A stretch of DNA of 64,000 nt from Flavobacterium psychrophilum (GTDB lineage Bacteria > Bacteroidota > Bacteroidia > Flavobacteriales > Flavobacteriaceae): assembly GCA_001708385.1 (NCBI GenBank), contig CP012388.1, forward strand, positions 1,550,001 through 1,614,000, written 5' to 3'. Of the stretch, positions 62,162 to 64,000 are shown in pieces. The notes under the pieces are model-generated. The model was not told the DNA's origin. It saw only the letters and a program-made list of their open reading frames with translations, and made no database searches. The translations under genes and the position numbers were made by a program. Numbering within the stretch: the first letter of the stretch is position 1; each line of letters opens with the position of its first letter.

Positions 62162-64000
62162 ATGAAAACATACGTTCAGTTACTACTGATCTTCGCTTCG
62201 ATACCCCTGTTTGCACAAAACGGAACCGTAAAAGGAAAAATAACGCAAAATAATGATCCCGTACCTGCGGTAAGTATTATTGTTACCCCAACAGGTATAT
62301 CGCTTGCTGCCGATAATGATGGCTATTACCAGATTAAAGATCTGCCATATGGTAACTATGAGATTATTTTTAGTTCAGTAGGATTAAAAACAGAACGTAA
62401 AAAAATAACCATCAACAAACCTGAAACAACGCTGAACATAGCTTTGAAAGATGATAACCAGGAAATGGAGGAAGTAGTAATTACCGGAACCATGAAGGAG
62501 ATTAGCCGAAGCGAAAGCCCTATTCCTGTGGAGATAATTACTCCTAAGTTATTTAAGAAGAACCCTACCGCCAGTTTATTCGAAGCTGTGGGTATGATAA
62601 ACGGGGTTCAGCCTCAGCTTAACTGTAATGTGTGTAACACGGGCGATATTCATATTAACGGAATGGAAGGGCCTTATACTATGATATTGATAGACGGCAT
62701 GCCCATTGTAAGTGCGCTTTCTACCGTTTACGGCCTTAGCGGAATACCCAACAGTATTGTAGAACGTATAGAAGTTGTAAAAGGTCCGGCATCTTCGCTA
62801 TATGGATCGGAAGCTATGGGTGGAATCATCAACGTTATTACAAAAACACCAACCAAAGCGCCGGTTATAAGTGCCGATTATTTCACTACAAGTTGGGGAG
62901 AGCAAAGCCTTGATGGTGCTGTAAAAATTAAAGCTGGAGAGGCAACATCATTATTAGGTGTCAACTATTTTAAATATGGCGTTCGTGCCGATAAAAACCG
63001 CGATAATTTTACCGACGTTACCCAACAGGATCGTATATCGTTATTCAACAAATGGAATTTTGAACGTAAAGAAAATCGACTTTTTAGCCTTGCCGCACGC
63101 TATGTGTATGAAGACCGATGGGGTGGAGAAATGAACTGGACAAAACAATTCCGTGGTAGCGACAGTATTTACGGCGAGAGCATTTATACCAAACGTGCTG
63201 AAGTTATCGGGTTATATCAACTTCCTACAACAGAAAGGATATTTACGCAGTTCTCGTACAACTGGCATGACCAGAATTCTTATTACGGCGACACACCGTA
63301 TATGGCAACACAGCAGGTAGCTTTTGTTCAGGCGTATTGGGATAAGCAATTTGGCGAAAACCATACCTTTTTACTGGGTGCAGCGATGCGCTACACCGAT
63401 TATGACGACAACACGCCTGCGACTGCAACCGAAGATGGCTTAGGTAATAGACCACAAAGGACGCCGCTTCCCGGTTTATTCATACAGGATGAATGGACCA
63501 TTAACGAGAAACACAAACTATTGGGCGGTTACCGTTTTGATTATGACAAGAATCATGGTGGTGTACACTCGCCAAGAGTAGCTTATAAATATGCCCCAAA
63601 CACAAACAACACCATAAGGGCAAGTTTTGGTACAGGTTTTAGGGTAGTAAATTTATTTACCGAAGACCATGCTGCACTTACAGGCGCACGCGATGTTATA
63701 ATTGCCGAAGAACTAAAGCCGGAACGATCATTTAATGGTAATCTTAACTACGTACTGAAAGTGCCTACCGACTTTGCTTTTATAGGATTTGATGTTACAG
63801 GTTTCTACTCTTATTTTACCAACAAGATCGTAGGTGATCTTGATACCGATCCAACAAAGATTATTTACGACAACCTTGGAGGCCATGCCATATCTCAGGG
63901 TATATCGTTAAACACCGACCTTACTTTTACTTTTCCGCTGAAAGTATTAGCAGGGATATCATATATGGATGTTTTTCAGATGGAAGATAATGCATTTGGG
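62162..64000 (+). CDS. TonB-dependent receptor, 5' part (3' end outside window)
   Basis: The frame stays open to the last base (613 codons). Signal peptide MKTYVQLLLIFASIPLFAQ; a carboxypeptidase-like beta domain (VKGKITQNNDPVPAVSI); plug with EEVVITGT, LNCNVCNTGDIHINGMEG (CxxC in the plug) and VVKGPASSLYGSEAMGGIINVIT; then barrel strands. The plug CxxC separates it from ordinary SusC or siderophore receptors and matches the group suspected of metal or metal-complex uptake. A DtxR-like palindrome overlaps the promoter. It is divergent from the AraC gene. Confidence 0.93.
   Translation, partial: MKTYVQLLLIFASIPLFAQNGTVKGKITQNNDPVPAVSIIVTPTGISLAADNDGYYQIKDLPYGNYEIIFSSVGLKTERKKITINKPETTLNIALKDDNQEMEEVVITGTMKEISRSESPIPVEIITPKLFKKNPTASLFEAVGMINGVQPQLNCNVCNTGDIHINGMEGPYTMILIDGMPIVSALSTVYGLSGIPNSIVERIEVVKGPASSLYGSEAMGGIINVITKTPTKAPVISADYFTTSWGEQSLDGAVKIKAGEATSLLGVNYFKYGVRADKNRDNFTDVTQQDRISLFNKWNFERKENRLFSLAARYVYEDRWGGEMNWTKQFRGSDSIYGESIYTKRAEVIGLYQLPTTERIFTQFSYNWHDQNSYYGDTPYMATQQVAFVQAYWDKQFGENHTFLLGAAMRYTDYDDNTPATATEDGLGNRPQRTPLPGLFIQDEWTINEKHKLLGGYRFDYDKNHGGVHSPRVAYKYAPNTNNTIRASFGTGFRVVNLFTEDHAALTGARDVIIAEELKPERSFNGNLNYVLKVPTDFAFIGFDVTGFYSYFTNKIVGDLDTDPTKIIYDNLGGHAISQGISLNTDLTFTFPLKVLAGISYMDVFQMEDNAFG

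Overview
The window looks like chromosomal DNA of an AT-rich member of the Bacteroidota, most likely Flavobacteriaceae and Flavobacterium-like. The signs are a complete gldKLMN gliding/type IX secretion operon, two cysteine-plug TonB-dependent receptors (TBDRs), a short RpoD without region 1.1, promoters of the Bacteroidota type (-33 TTTG, -7 TAnnTTTG), no Shine-Dalgarno-like starts, and families largely confined to this phylum (GSCFA, DUF4230, DUF5522, HYC_CC_PP). Genes are dense, often convergent and separated by strong bidirectional terminators. I see no rRNA, tRNA, CRISPR, transposase or prophage.

Layout. 1-7.9 kb: 3' part of alaS, a GSCFA protein, a DUF4230 protein, then on the minus strand a three-gene membrane cassette (GIDE-like protein, LemA, small membrane protein), an aromatic amino acid hydroxylase and a DUF4136 lipoprotein. 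7.9-17.5 kb: urocanate hydratase, small proteins, a GNAT/FemAB-like protein, a divergent lipid pair (DAG kinase-like and App1-like), an ABC-F protein, DUF983 and a FAD oxidoreductase. 17.5-26 kb: topA, an arginase-fold protein that has lost metal ligands, and gldK-gldL-gldM-gldN. 26-33 kb: miaB, a sigma-54-type activator, lptE, a TPR-like protein that apparently starts with CTG, secG, groES, groEL. 33-40 kb: a large exported MG2/plug-like protein, then a probable metal (copper?) uptake operon (HYC_CC_PP protein, TBDR, HMA protein) with a separate small exported protein. 40-46.4 kb: a GAF/fRMsr protein, a GH92 enzyme, rpsO, pnp, a GNAT enzyme. 46.4-54.6 kb: two exported surface proteins divergent from an HTH regulator, a HerA-like ATPase, a lipoprotein, rpoD, rpe, a GH30 enzyme. 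54.7-64 kb: an RND efflux operon (adaptor, pump, TolC), two paralogous mini membrane proteins, an AraC regulator, and the 5' part of a second cysteine-plug TBDR behind a DtxR-like palindrome.

How the genes work together. Envelope biology dominates: T9SS motor and outer-membrane ring (GldKLMN), LPS transport (LptE), Sec translocation (SecG), chaperonin, RND efflux and metal uptake. Housekeeping RNA functions (AlaS, MiaB, S15, PNPase, RpoD) are interspersed. The observations I consider most worth checking are the ligand-depleted arginase homologue beside the gliding genes, the cysteine-plug TBDR loci, a 22-bp hairpin placed against the start codon of the GIDE-like gene, and two families of short intergenic repeats. 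One repeat family appears to have replaced an ATG start by CTG; the other supplies a promoter -33 box.
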